Counted from the stretch's first letter, positions 27,601 through 39,400 are shown. The stretch: 64,000 bases of DNA from Rallus limicola (GCA_022605955.1 JAKCOZ010000001.1:78604520-78668519), one strand, 5' to 3'. Program-made: numbers and translations. The notes: generated by a model not told the origin, from the letters alone.

Positions 27601-30600
27601 TAAGAAGGTACATAAGCATAGTATGGAAATACCTTTTTAAAGTAGGTGCAGCTTCCAGGAGAAGGAAGGTAGAAGTTAGAAATGAATCTCCTTTGGAGCA
27701 GAGCTCCGTTCCGTTCTGTTACTGAGTAGCTTGCACTGTACCTCAGCCTGGGTTTGGTCCCGCTGTCTCCTGCAGCACGGGCCCCCTTGCTGTGACCTGC
27801 CTGCCTTCCAAGTTTTTTCAGATTCAGCTCTAAGACAGCTGATGGCTGGCTGTCATCGTGCAGAGCTTCTGCTGTATCAATGAGTGGTTTTGTTCCTCTT
27901 CCCCTAAGAGGTCTTGGGGTGAAGGGCCTTTTTGGCTAGCAGGGGGATGTGCATAAAGAGAGAGAGAAACTCTATGCTGGCTTAGTTGGAGGGTTCTGGC
28001 CTGAACTAAATCACCATCTTCTTGCAAAAGGAGGAGGAGAGCAGGACCTACCTCATGGATTTGTGCACCCTTAACTCTGAAAGACACATCTAGAATCCTG
28101 AGTTTCAGGGTGATGCTTCTTTTTTTTGGTAGAACTTGACTTCTAATTGTTCATTTTTCTCTTCTTGTGTTCTTCTAGGTTACGGTACCAGGGATATTTT
28201 GGAGGTGTAACTGCTCTAACAAGAGATCAGTTCTCCAAGGTGAATGGATTCTCTAACAACTACTGGGGTTGGGGTGGAGAAGATGATGACCTTCGGATCA
28301 GGTAATAATAAAAAAAGGCTACAGGGAAATGGGTGTGTGTGTGGGGGAAACCTTGAGGCAAAAATCTAAAAGAATAGATGTGACTTCACACCTAGCCTCC
28401 AAAGCTGGGACCCCTTGGGGGCCCTCAGTGCAAAGCAGTATTGCAGTGGGGAGTCAGAGCACAAGATGCAGTTCTGTGAACAGTTTCCTCTTTGAAAAGG
28501 TTAGGCTTGCCTGAGGCTTGGTGGTCCTCCTGGGGGTGGTGTGCTCTGGGTCTGGGGTAGCTGTGTGTCTGGGGGTTTGCCGTGGGGTGGTTGTTGGTTG
28601 GGTTTACTTGTGTCTTGGCCACACAGTATTTGCATTCCTGCTTGGGAATTGGCTATAACTGAAGCACCAAGGCTGAAGTCTGGAGTGTGATTTGCCAAAA
28701 ACACGTGTGTGGTGAGTTCCAGTGCTTTGCAAGAGCCTAAGTGGTTTGGCTGTGGTGGGGTTGGGGTACAGTCAAGTACCACGACTGATTCCAGCAGGGC
28801 TTAGTTTGTATGTGGGTGTCAATGGCAGCTTAAAATCCATCTTGTTTGGCATCTTGAGAGGCTGCACGTTTGGGCATGTGCCCTTTGCTCCTGTTAGAAC
28901 TAGTTTTGCAGATGTGCCTGTGAGGGTGGGAGAGAGCTGTTAGTTTGGGAGCTTTACTGGGACAGGAGTCAACAAAACTTGTGTGTCGATCTTTTGCCCT
29001 TTGCCTGGGGTGAAACCTCTAGTCCTGCATCGCTGTTACCTGGGGAAGGAAAAAACCAAACAGAACTTAAACAAGCTGGCAGAGCCTGTCAATTTTTAAC
29101 TTGGGTGTACTCTGTCATTCCTAAGTGTTTATCCTTTTCAGTTGCTTAATTGTGCAACCAGACTTTTGGGGGACACAAAATTCATACCCCGGTGATATAA
29201 AATAATGACACTGGTGAAATCCAGCCCATCAAGTTAGGAGCTTCCAAATGGAAGTTTCTCTCTCTGTCAGTTGAGCAGATCAGTCAGCTCTATTTCAAGA
29301 CATCTAAAAGCTCTGACCCTAACCTCAGCTGGTGACACAAATTTCTGACCCTTAATCACAACTCTGTCCTTTCTCTGCCTCGAGCTAGACACACCACCCT
29401 CTTCTGTGACCTCGTGGGGGGCTGGCTTTGAGAGAGGCAGGGGATGGCTTGGTACCATCTCACTCCCCAGCTTCCTGGGAAGCGTGTCAGTTACTGAGCA
29501 AGCGAAGCTGACAGCGACAAGGTTGTGTTTGCAAGTGGCTGGAATCAAGCGTGGCTCTGGCTTGTGTGCGGCACCTCGTGAGGGCTGTGGTCTTGGTGTG
29601 CCACCCAGATGGTAAGCACACTGCAGCTGGCCGTGGCTTGGCTGGTGCCTGTCCTCTCCCGTAGCAGGTGGTCTTGGCCCTGGGAAGCTTCTTGTCCTGG
29701 TGTGTGGCTGCGTGGAAATATCCCTGCAGCCGCCTTCCGTGGAGACAGCAGATGGCAGCACCCCCCTGGGTATCTTCAAGGGCTAGGCCCTACTGTTCAG
29801 CCTCTCTGCTAAATGCGACGGCCCCTTTTGGGTCCCCTCCGAAGGCCAGTATCACACAGACTTTTTCAGATCACTGTTGTGATAACTTACTGCTGCAGAC
29901 AGCCACTGGAAAGCTATTGGAACTCAGATCTAGTTGGCTTCCTGGTCCTCTTTCGGGTGCTGATCTGACTAGCAGAGCCTGGGCTGTTCCTTAATTCCAT
30001 TGTCATGAGGTTAACCCCTTCTGCTGACAGCACAAAACTCTGCTCAAGGCAAAAGCTCCAGCCAAGTACCTGAGGTCAGACACCTACATCTGTGCATGGG
30101 GCTTAGTGTTTCTGGCACTGCCCTCAGAAGTGTTTCTTCGTGCCAAGGAGTAACAATTTTGCAGCTCTCTGGCACTTACTAGAAGTTAAAACAAGCTTTT
30201 TCTGCAGAGGTCTATCAGGTGTGAGGGCTTTATTGTAGCTGAGATGAACCTGTTGCAAAGCAAGCGGGGAAACTTGCTACAGGCCTCCTTGGCAGTACCA
30301 ACCTGACCAGGCAATACTAATACAAGTGTGTTCTGTGTGCTTAAAGCTCTACTGTAGTAGCTACCTCCTCCTGGTCAAAGGATGAGTGTCAGTCACCTTC
30401 CTGGACCTGTTCTCCAGAAACACATCTCTGAGCCCAGTTTCTCTGGCAAAAGGAGTTGTTGGACATGAGGATTTCATACAGTTCTCTGTGTGCTTTGGTG
30501 GTGCCTGCAAGAGACGAAGTCTGACTGTTGTGTGTTTTCCTTAAGAGAGCTTGTTTATAGTTGGTATCTTGTTGGGTTTTTTTTTTCCCCTCAGGGTTGA

Positions 30601-31241
30601 GATGCAGAAGATGAGAGTGGTGAGGCCATCTGCTGATGTAGCCAGGTACACAATGATCTTCCACAAACGAGACCATGGTAACGAGGAGAACGGTGAGAGG
30701 TGAGTCAAAACCAGTGTTCCACTTCATGTTGTCTTTCTGTGTAGCAAGGAACCAGGGACTTGAGAGCCAAGTTCTTTGCTTTAGGCCAGACAGGTGTTTT
30801 GTGGTACCCAGAGGCTCTGGGAGGCACCCCTGTGACACCACTCTGCCACAGCTGGCAGCTGCTGTTCTGTACATGGGTCATGTTTCAAAACTTCCTAAGT
30901 AAGAGTTACATGGATGTGACTTGAACAAATGATTTCAGGGTTTAAACCAAAGGCCATTCCCCCTGTGTCTGATGGTCCTTGCTGAGGACAGGAGGTCCAG
31001 AGTGGCTCTAGTTCCATGTTCAGCAATGGGAAAGAGCTCAAAACTCTTCTCCTACTTGTGTCAGTGAAGATTTTTCTCCTTTTTTTTTTTTCCCCTCAGG
31101 ATGAAGCTTCTGCGTCAGGTATCTAGAACGTGGAAAACAGATGGGCTGAACTCTTGTTCATACAAGCTGCTTTCAGTGGAGCACAACCCTCTGTACATCA
31201 ACATCACAGTGGATTTCAGCAGGGAGCCAAAGGTCTCCTAA
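15663..31241 (+). CDS. B4GALT4: Beta-1,4-galactosyltransferase 4, six coding exons, 352 aa
   Basis: Type II Golgi enzyme that moves galactose from UDP-Gal to terminal GlcNAc with Mn2+. Coding exons are 15663-15930, 17513-17745, 21397-21584, 28179-28301, 30595-30699 and 31100-31241. All introns are GT-AG and phases agree to the TAA at 31239. The start has a strong Kozak context (G at -3, G at +4). Residues about 9-32 form the signal-anchor. Visible motifs: 'PHRNREKH' in exon 2, '[10 protein letters not shown]' and the metal-binding 'HDVD' (198-201) in exon 3, 'YFGG' then '[11 protein letters not shown]' with Trp261 and the predicted catalytic Asp265 in exon 4, and the metal ligands Met291 and His294 in exon 5. 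The similarity is closest to human B4GALT4 (344 aa, compared from memory). Everything needed for activity is present. The long pyrimidine tracts before exons 5 and 6 make strong acceptors. Confidence 0.95.
18726..18960. other. CpG-enriched patch in B4GALT4 intron 2
   Basis: About a dozen CpG dinucleotides occur in 235 bp, including 'tcacgtgg', whereas the flanks have almost none. It contains no open frame or splice pair that I recognise. It could be an internal promoter or enhancer, or the remnant of a CpG-rich repeat. Confidence 0.35.
19838..19873. repeat. Perfect 11-bp inverted repeat with trailing direct repeat
   Basis: 'ttaattatcac' (19838-19848), a 5-nt spacer, then its exact reverse complement at 19854-19864. 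The segment 'gtgataatt' is then repeated at 19865-19873. It lies in B4GALT4 intron 2, just upstream of a CR1 fragment. Confidence 0.8.
19893..20058 (+). mobile_element. CR1 LINE 3' fragment in B4GALT4 intron 2
   Basis: 'gggacaggctgcccagg', 'gttggactcgattatctc' and the end 'cttccaacccctacaattctgtgat' are diagnostic of the CR1 3' tail. It is 5'-truncated and in sense orientation with the host gene. Confidence 0.85.
22477..23064 (-). mobile_element. Solo LTR copy A (588 bp) in B4GALT4 intron 3
   Basis: The ends are 'tgtcgtggtttc' and 'gaaaccaggaca', an 11/12 inverted terminal match. It is flanked by a perfect 5-bp target duplication GATGG (22472-22476 and 23065-23069). Read on the minus strand it starts 'tgtcctggtttcagtcagga', like a widespread bird ERVL-type LTR. 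It is nearly identical to copy B at 33611-34199. A CpG-dense core near 22800-22850 is still rich in CpG, which points to a young insertion. No internal sequence is present. Confidence 0.85.
24075..24576 (+). mobile_element. CR1 LINE 3' fragment in B4GALT4 intron 3
   Basis: Carries the CR1 ORF2 C-terminal and 3' UTR pattern, ending in 'gatgacctccagaggtccc' and 'ttccaacccctgccactctg'. Frameshifts and stops break the reading frame. It is 5'-truncated and in sense with B4GALT4. Confidence 0.85.
25080..27265 (+). mobile_element. Long decayed CR1-like LINE in B4GALT4 intron 3
   Basis: The 5' part (about 25130-25400) translates to a segment resembling the end of the CR1 endonuclease domain. The central part is degraded. 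The 3' part (about 26640-27265) follows the usual CR1 order, including 'gtgccatgaagatgactaaa' and the tail 'ccagtggccccttccaacc'. At about 2.2 kb it is the longest repeat in the window, but it has many stops. It may be a composite of two insertions. Confidence 0.65.
28302..30594. other. B4GALT4 intron 4
   Basis: No recognised repeat or additional coding exon was found. A G-rich stretch at about 28500-28600 has several GGG or GGGG runs with quadruplex potential. The part at 29400-29830 is richer in GC and CpG than the rest of the intron. Confidence 0.6.
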
Positions 31242-31769
31242 GGGAACCAGCACGCAGGCTGTAGGAAGTGGCAATAGGCCCTGTCAGTGGCTGCTGTTAC
31301 AGCTGCTGCCTCCTGGCACTTGGCTTGAAAGAGAACTTCAGTAGCACAGAAGAAATTTTTTTTCTTCACAGCATCTTAATTGGTCAACTGAGAACTTCCT
31401 CTTGTGAGGACTGGAGAGAGGGACTGACCTGTGTTCTCCTATGCACTTTCTGCTGGGGCACTTGTAGAAGTGCCCTTGTTTGGGCTGGTCCAGAGGAAGG
31501 ATTTGAACTAAGTCTCCTGGGGAGGGGGGAAACACAAACCCAACCCCCAAACTATTCTTGCAACGGTTCATAGACTTCTCTGTAGGGGAAGGCAGCCCAG
31601 CACTGCCAACACTGCTGTGACTTCACAAGGGATGGGACAGGTTTTTTTTCATTAAAAGCACAGAATTCCTCAGTAACTACCTGATTTATTTCTTTCCAAC
31701 CTGAGGAAAAACTGCTTATGTGTGAGGGAAAGGCAATAATGGGAATAGGGGAGATGTTAGAAGTGTCTC

Positions 31770-31775
31770 AATAAA
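31770..31775 (+). terminator. Poly(A) signal of B4GALT4
   Basis: AATAAA lies about 530 nt after the B4GALT4 stop codon and is the first canonical hexamer on this strand downstream of it. An ATTAAA lies nearer, at about 31651. Cleavage near 31790 would leave just over 1 kb before the converging gene's signal. Confidence 0.6.
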
Positions 31776-31859
31776 TACACTCCAGTGAAATCAAAAGGCT
31801 TTATGAGCTCAACTTACTCTGCTGTGGGACTTCCCCCTTCTTCCCAGGATTAACTTCAT

Positions 31860-32410
31860 TCCTGATTTATCTCCTTCCTCCCCTTGAATGGCAGAAGGGA
31901 ACAGGGAAGTGAGGGTTGCACTCAGATGATGTTGTCTCTGCTGCTCCTTCCTTCTTGGGGGGAGGACTCCTCACACTCTTCCCCTGCTCCAGTGTGGGGT
32001 CTATCACCTTCTCCAACATGAGCCCTGCTGCTAGGCTGCAGTTCTTTGGGAACTGTAGGGTCACGCATCTGCTCCAGCATGGGCTTCCCACTGGATCACA
32101 GCCTCCTTTAGCTGTCTCCACCTGCTCTGGCATGGTCTTCTCCACAGGCTGCAGGGGAAGAGCTACTCTGGCACCTGGAGCATGTCTTCCCCCCTCATTC
32201 TTCCTTCTTTCCCTGGCTGCAAGAGCTGCTTCTCATTCTTTTCCCCACCCTGCCCTTAACTATGTTATCCCAGAGGCACTACCACCATTCCTAATTGGCT
32301 TGACCTTGGCCAGCAGTGGGTCCAGCTTGGAGCTAGCAGGCACTGGCCCTGTCCTACATATGGGAAGCCATCCCTGCCCCTCCCCCACTACCAAACCCTT
32401 GTCATGCAAC
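31860..32410 (-). mobile_element. LTR-type repeat between the converging genes
   Basis: On the minus strand this block repeats the 'gcctgtggagaagaccatgc' and 'ccatgctggagcag' units seen at 330-1030. It also has a second half ('gtccagcttggagctagc' and 'cccctcccccactaccaaacc' on the plus strand) typical of a bird ERV LTR. It separates the 3' ends of the two B4GALT genes. Exact ends and family are not assigned. Confidence 0.55.
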
Positions 32411-32947
32411 CCCAACAAACTAATATGGAAGAATGGTCCCTAGCTAGTTGACTGATTAGTCCAGGCATAGAGAAAGCTGAAGCTTTACATAAATACTTAT
32501 TAATGGGATGGACTGAAGTTCCCTGCTCACACAGAAGCTGCATCTACCCTGTCTCATGCTCACCACGTAACAGGACCTGGCAGGCACTGCCACTGACTGG
32601 CAGTGCAGCAAAAGGAGGAGTTCAGAGAGGGGGATGGCTCAGTTGGACTCTGTCTCTATCAGGTAGGTACAAAGGCATTCCTGTCAGGGCCCTGCTGTTG
32701 ACATGTTTGACCAACTTTGGGGAAAAAAATGTGAGAGGAATAACTATTTTACACTGGAGACAGAGCAACCTTCAGAAGATAACTAATGTTTAAGTGACAG
32801 CTGAAATACTAGATTAATTTCCCTGCTCTCCACACAAGGTTCAGCCTGAATCACTTACAGCTACAATAAAAACATCTAAATACTGATGGTTCAGGCCAGG
32901 AAAAAAAAAACAAGGACTGTTTTTGGTCTGATTTCAGGGCAGCTTTC

Positions 32948-32953
32948 TTTATT
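32948..32953 (-). terminator. Poly(A) signal of the B4GALT3-like gene
   Basis: TTTATT on the plus strand, read as AATAAA on the minus strand, lies about 500 nt past the stop codon at 33447. It would give a 3' UTR of roughly 0.5 kb. Confidence 0.55.
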
Positions 32954-33446
32954 ATACTCTTCTAGAATATTTAATAAGCTCTCAACCCAAACACACGCTC
33001 TTATTTTACTCAAATTCACAAAAGATATTTACAGAACTTCAACACTTGCTCAAAATCCAGCACTTAAACAGCCCCTCTGACAGAGTGGCTTGCATCCCAA
33101 TTAACGCTTAAGTAAGAAGCAGGACAGAGTGACCCAGCTATGGAACAAAGGGTCAAGAAGACCTGGGTCACCTTACTGTCAAGGAGACCTTCATCCCCCA
33201 GGGCTGGGAGCATGGGTGAGTTTTACTGTGCTCTGACCATTCCTACAGTAAGCCAGAGCTTTGGTGTTAGCTGTCACACCCTGCTCCTGAGGCCTCTTCT
33301 ACATCTTAAACAGAAGTGAAACACATGAAAGACAACCAGATTAGTCTCAGGTGGTGCAGGCTTCATGCTGCAAGAGGAGGTAGAGGCCAAAGGCCCACAT
33401 GCTTGCTGCCAGGCTGTGCCCAAACTCTGCTTTTGTTTTCATTCTC

Positions 33447-36400
33447 TCAGGAAAATGGGGGGACGTATCCAATGTCCACAGTGATGTTGGTGTAAAGAGG
33501 ATGCTTTGTCCTGGAAAGGAGCTTGAACTCTAATGAATTCATTCCATCGTCCTTCCATGTTTTCCTGGTGTCGTGGTGGGGAATAGGCCTGAAGAAGGAA
33601 GAATACCTTCTGTCGTGGTTTCACCCCGGCTTGGGCCGAGATCCACGCAGCTGCCTGCTCCTTAAAGTAAAAGAGCAGGAGAAAAGGGAAAAAGGGGAGG
33701 GGGGAAAACAAGGGAAGGGAAAAGGAAGGGGCAAATAACTCCAAAACCAAGAAACTAAGAGGCCCGTGGGTTGGGATAAGGATAGTTTACTAAGATAACA
33801 GAAAAATAAAATATATACAATGCTAACAGGACTATAGAGCAAAAGAATATGAAAATATTGATACACAATGCAGTTTCTCACCGAACCACACAACTCAGGC
33901 CGTACCACCCAGAGCCGTCCCGGAACCCGACCGTCCCCCAAGACCCTCGCGTCCCGGCCGCTCGCGTCCCGGAACCGCCCCTTCTTCCTCCCATCAGCCC
34001 CCCTTTATCCTGGGCAGGACGTAATTGGCATGGAATACTCTCTTTGGCCCATCTGGGTCACCTGTCCTGGCATTGACTGTCTGACTGCAACTAAAAACAT
34101 CAGGGTGTTATCAGCACTGTTTTCATTTTAACTCCCAAACACAGCATTCCATCCGCTGCTACAAATGAAATTAACTCTATCCTGACTGAAACCAGGACAC
34201 CTTCACTTAGAGAGAAGAACAAAGGTGATGTTTGCAGCTGAAGCTATTTCCAGAAGGGGGGGGGGGGGGGGCAAGGGCTTCTAGGAGATGAAAGCTGCTA
34301 GCAGGTAAGTTTTTTTCCCAGAAGACAGGCAAGGAAGAGAAGGCATTTTGTAAGACTGAACAGACTGGTGTAGGTACACACTGGGTATTCTAAAGGAGGA
34401 CAGCTTGGGCTGGACCCCAGTCACACAGGGAGACTAGTGAGGTGGCAGCTACAATCTTGAAAAGCAACAAGGCAGCAGCTTAGAGAGACCTGGGGTGTAC
34501 AACACAGAGCCTTGCAGCAATGGTGCACACAGGCTGCTGTAGGTAGGCTTTAAGGCAGGGTTGTTATGGAAACCTGAGTTCTGACATGATAGAAGGGAGC
34601 CCTGCGCTGTCAGGGTGAGACGCTTCCGCCACACTTGACCCGACACCCTCCTCCAGCTCTTTCATGTAAAGCTGGGTCTCTGCTGAGGTCTCTCCTACCA
34701 CCTTCCTCACCTCTTCAAACTAGAACGCTGCTTTCTAGTATTTTAATGGCGTGCTGTAAAGCCTCAGGCTGAAGAGACAGTTTCTGTTACAGGGGGGTTG
34801 TAACAAAGCGCCCCTTCAATCTGAGCTCTCCCTACTTAAGACAGACAGTATTTTTTTTAAAAAAAGTTTTATTCCCTGAGTAATTTGGTAACATGTTGGC
34901 TTCCTCACCAGCCCCTGTCCTTAACAATAGGAATCTAGGAGAAGCCCTTCAAATGCAGAGACAGGTGCAGATGGATTCAGTTGAATCTGACTGGGAGCTT
35001 CCTTTAAATAACCACCTTTAAAGTAGAAAAAACAGTGGCAGTTCTGAGGAAGACTACAGCAACAGTCAACCTGCCCCAGTCAACCTCGCTTCCTCGCTGC
35101 TCACCTCCCCCAGAACAGTTACCTTCTCCAAGGCTCTTGCATCTCCTCCTCCTTGCTGTAGTCCATCACTCTGTAGCGCCCCAGGTGAGGCGATGTCCGG
35201 ACGATTTTCATTCCTGCCAGCTGAATCCTTTAAAACCAACGAACAAACTGTTTGCTTGGGCACCAGGACACAAGTCCTACACCCAGTCACAGGGAATTTC
35301 AGTCGGTGCTAATGCAATCGGAGCTGAAAGGAGCGAGTCTGACACCAGACTATCATCTTCTCTCCCACCTCTACCCAGGGCCTGGGCTGGAAAGCTCCCA
35401 GCTGCAGTGCACCTCAGCAGCGCACCAAGAGGATTACACCAAGCAGGGGCACACACAGCATCCAAGAGCAATTTCCAAAAAATCTGACAACTGAGTGTTA
35501 TTGTCGTTTCCCTGTAGGATGGGGGTTCTTCCTGCAGCACGGGCCCATCACCTAAACTTTAAACCAACACACAAAACCAAGCCAGGCTGGGTGGTTTCTG
35601 GAAGGATGCCAGTCCCCAGTTTCAGATGCAGATTAAGCTCTTCCCTATTCTTTGAGAAATGCCATTCATTCAGATGGCCCAATTAGGGGACCGGCTTCAT
35701 ATAAGATTAGTGATAAATACAGACACCAGCAGCCAAACAAATGCCTAACTGTTCTGCAGCTCAACAGCTCACACGGGAAAAGCGAACTGAAGGCTCAAAA
35801 TTCCAGAAGACAGCTCCTAAAACCAGCTTTCTGAGTGACCTTCAAGCAACCCACTGCCAACAGCATCTAGGTTAGTTTACCCATAAAAAGTGCCTATAAA
35901 AAGGCTAAGGCTAGCAAGCCTCTTATCACAGGGCAGCTCTTAGGCAGAGGAAATTCCTCTGAATGTAACGATGTTTGCTCAGTTGAGGTTATCTAACTGG
36001 CATGTTTGCAGCATTTGATTCCCTTCCATGGAGATCTGGTACAGCAGCAGGCTGTGCTGAGGCAGGAATGTTTGTTAAAAAGCTTAAAGAGGCTACAGAA
36101 CTGGCAGTATTTGATACTCTAGAGTAACCAACTGATTACAACTCTTTGTTGACAGTATGACATACTATTACTTTAGGCTGAGTTTTAGACAAGGTTCCTT
36201 GTTTTCTGAGCATAAGCTTATTGCACATTTAATCAAAAAGATGTGGAAAAAGCAGGCAGACTAAACTAGCTTTGCTGTTACAGTTTTTGCATTGCAAGAT
36301 TAAAGACGTAGTATGAACCAGTTAATGTATTAATTTACTGTTAGGAACCCAACAGACTTTTCTCTAGTTGATAATGTTAACATGGAAGTGGCTTCAATTA

Positions 36401-39400
36401 GAGTAGTGTTTTCTTCTAATAAGAAAGCCAGGTGGAGCCTGCTGTTTGCTAGGACTAACAGCAGATTACTGCAGCTTGCCAACTCTAACTAGCAGCCAGC
36501 ACTTTTCCCCCAACCTCCTCTTTAGTAAGCAGAATCTCAGCTTCTAAACCAGCTCACAGGTTTGTTTTCTTTTTTTCTGTTGAATGCCTGATTTCAAATG
36601 CTGATTTTGTTGCTACATTGAACAGCACACCTCCTAAAAATCCACATCCCATTAAGGGCATCGAGCTGACCATTCAAAGCCTGGCTGCTCATTCCTAACT
36701 TCTGCAGGTGGAGACTTCAGAATGTGAATAAATCATTAACAGGCACCGTCCATGGCCTCTGCATACCTATGGGCCAGGACACTGCTAGTCATTAGTGTAA
36801 GTTTTCAGAGAAACAACACATGATTAACTTCCCTTCAAGAAAGGGCTATTTTGGGACCAATGTAACCTACTTGCCTTAAGATATTTCTGTAAGGAAGTGC
36901 ACTCCTATGCATAACTGGCAGGACTCTCTAACCATTGGTACTGAAAGCACGTTAAATGCTACAGTAAGAACAGCTGAAGAGACACAGCATTGTAGTGTTT
37001 GATTTAAAGATCTGTTTTCCTGGCATTCCATTCCTTTAGGTAAATGTTGCATCTCTAAACAATCCCAGACCCTTTTAGTTAGGCTCCCCTGAAAGGAGAA
37101 GGAGGCATTCTATGTTAGAAAACCAGACTTTCAGTTCCCAGAAGAACACGGCTTCGTAAGAACTCCCACAGCCCTCAAACAGAAGACACCCCTGAAACCA
37201 TCTAACTTGTCACGCTGTGCAAGACCAAAAAACCACCCAGGGCTTCAGTGGCAGTTTGGTGTTAAGCCCCCCATGAGCTCACCCCAGCACAGGATGGCAA
37301 AAGTGCACAGCGTGGCTATACAGAGCCCAACAAAGCAGCTACGGCCATGGTTCTGTACTGGAAGCGTTCACATGAGGCAGAGTACCTGGAACTGAACTCA
37401 TTGTGCTCACTCCTATAGCATGCTGCTGCCATGGCAACTGCAGTACAAGGGGGGGAAAAAAAAAAAGCATCAGATCTCACTGTCACTGACTCAGGGTAGC
37501 ACAGAGCCTTCTCCATCACCCAGCACGGGAGGCACACGTTAGAATGCCTTGTGCTCCTTAATTCCAAGTATTGGTGATTATGCAATACCAGAATGCACTT
37601 AAACTGCCAGAGAATTAATCAGTACTTTCTTGATTTTCTTACTCCTCAAGCTCATAGGCTCCTTCCCTCCCTTGCGGCTCTTAATGTCAATGGAGTCACT
37701 TGTCAGCTACTGGTGCTTATAACCCCCTTGGATGCACTCCAGAGCGAGTGAGGGCACAGGGAAGTGAAGGAACATTCCACCCTCTGGAGTCTGAGGAAAG
37801 CCTTGTCCTCCCAGCACACAATGATTGGATTCACAGATTCTGAGCATCTTCTGGCATTAACATTCCCAATGGCAAAGCTAACATGAGCACATTAAGGAGC
37901 CACATCTTAGCTCCTTTCAGTGTATGTGTCACTGGCGTGCCTGCTTCTATTCCAAGCCTGCCCCCTGCATTAGTACCTTGTAGCGATGTCGTCATTTTCA
38001 CCCCCGCTGCCCCAGTATGTGTTTGGAAACCCATTCATCTTCATGTAATGTTCTGGAGTCAGAGCTGATACACCCCCAAAAAACGACTTGTATGGCAGAC
38101 TGAAAGAAAAGAAAACAGTATCAATACTGGAGGCTAACACCAGTCATTGACAAACTTAACAACATGATCCAAGTCATGCATATATTAGCCACATACCTTA
38201 CCACTGCCTGTAACAGTGCCCAAACCCACAAGAGCCATACCAGTATAATTTCTAATCCTGTGACATCGTGTGTCATTCCCCACTGCCCCCCCCCTTCCCA
38301 CCAGCAGACCAAAGTAAAGCTGGTTTTGAAATTCACCTCTTGGGTGCATCCAGAAAAACCTGCACCCCACCACCCACATTCCATGTGATCCGATAAGTCC
38401 CACCCTGTACTTTTATTCTGGGAGGGGGGGGAAGGGTGAATGGAAATCTGCCAGTCATTTGCCACCAAGCTGAGCTAACAGCAGAACAGGGAACTAAGGC
38501 AAGGAACTGTCAAGACCGGGAGCCTAGGTCAGCAATACCCTTTTCTGGGGAAGTCTCCAGTGTAGAACATCCAGCCTCTCACAGATTGGATTTTTCACTG
38601 TCCCCATTCACACGTGGATGCAGGAAGCGAACCAACTAGCATGCAGACATCCAGAGCAAAGGGAGGCACTTACGTGTACTGGAACTTATCCATGGCACTA
38701 GCCATGTGCTTGGGGTAGTACTCATCACAAATATAGAGGTTATAATCGTTCTCAGGCACCAGGTCCACATCGTGCAGGAGGAGGCAGTCCCAGTCGTCAT
38801 CCTTCAGCGCCTCCCGGACACCCACGTTAAGCAGCTTCGCTCGGTTAAACGTACCGTTCCCCGCCTGGAAAAGACAACACACCTTCCTTCACCCAGGCAG
38901 CAGAGGGTAAGTCCATTAAAATTTATGTTAGTTTTAAAAAAAAAAAAAATAAAAAGCTGTATTGAACTGAGTGACACCGGAAGGAATGAATACTGGCTGC
39001 AGGTCTCACAGCTCAGCCTGAAAATTTGACCCACTCCATTCACAGCGTGCTCAGCAGCTGTAAGCTGTGGCCCCGGGCTGCTGAAGGAGGCTGACCTCAG
39101 AGACCTGTCAGTCTGTCTGCAGCTGTATGTCTGCACGTGGGTGTTTCTGTCCTGAGTACGGCTTACTGGTGCTTAGAAACAAAAGCACACCTCGGTCACA
39201 AGCAGAACAGCTTCTCCCTCCCAACGGGCCATCGTTTTTAATTAATCCCAAACTTGCTCTCTCACCACTGATCTTCTGCAATACCAGTCTAGACCAGTTA
39301 AAAATGGCTGTTTCTTCTGCATGGGTTGGCCCACAGAGGGGTCCTGCCAGAGATTTTTATTTGATACAGACTAAAAATATCCAACTCCACTTTAGTCTTA

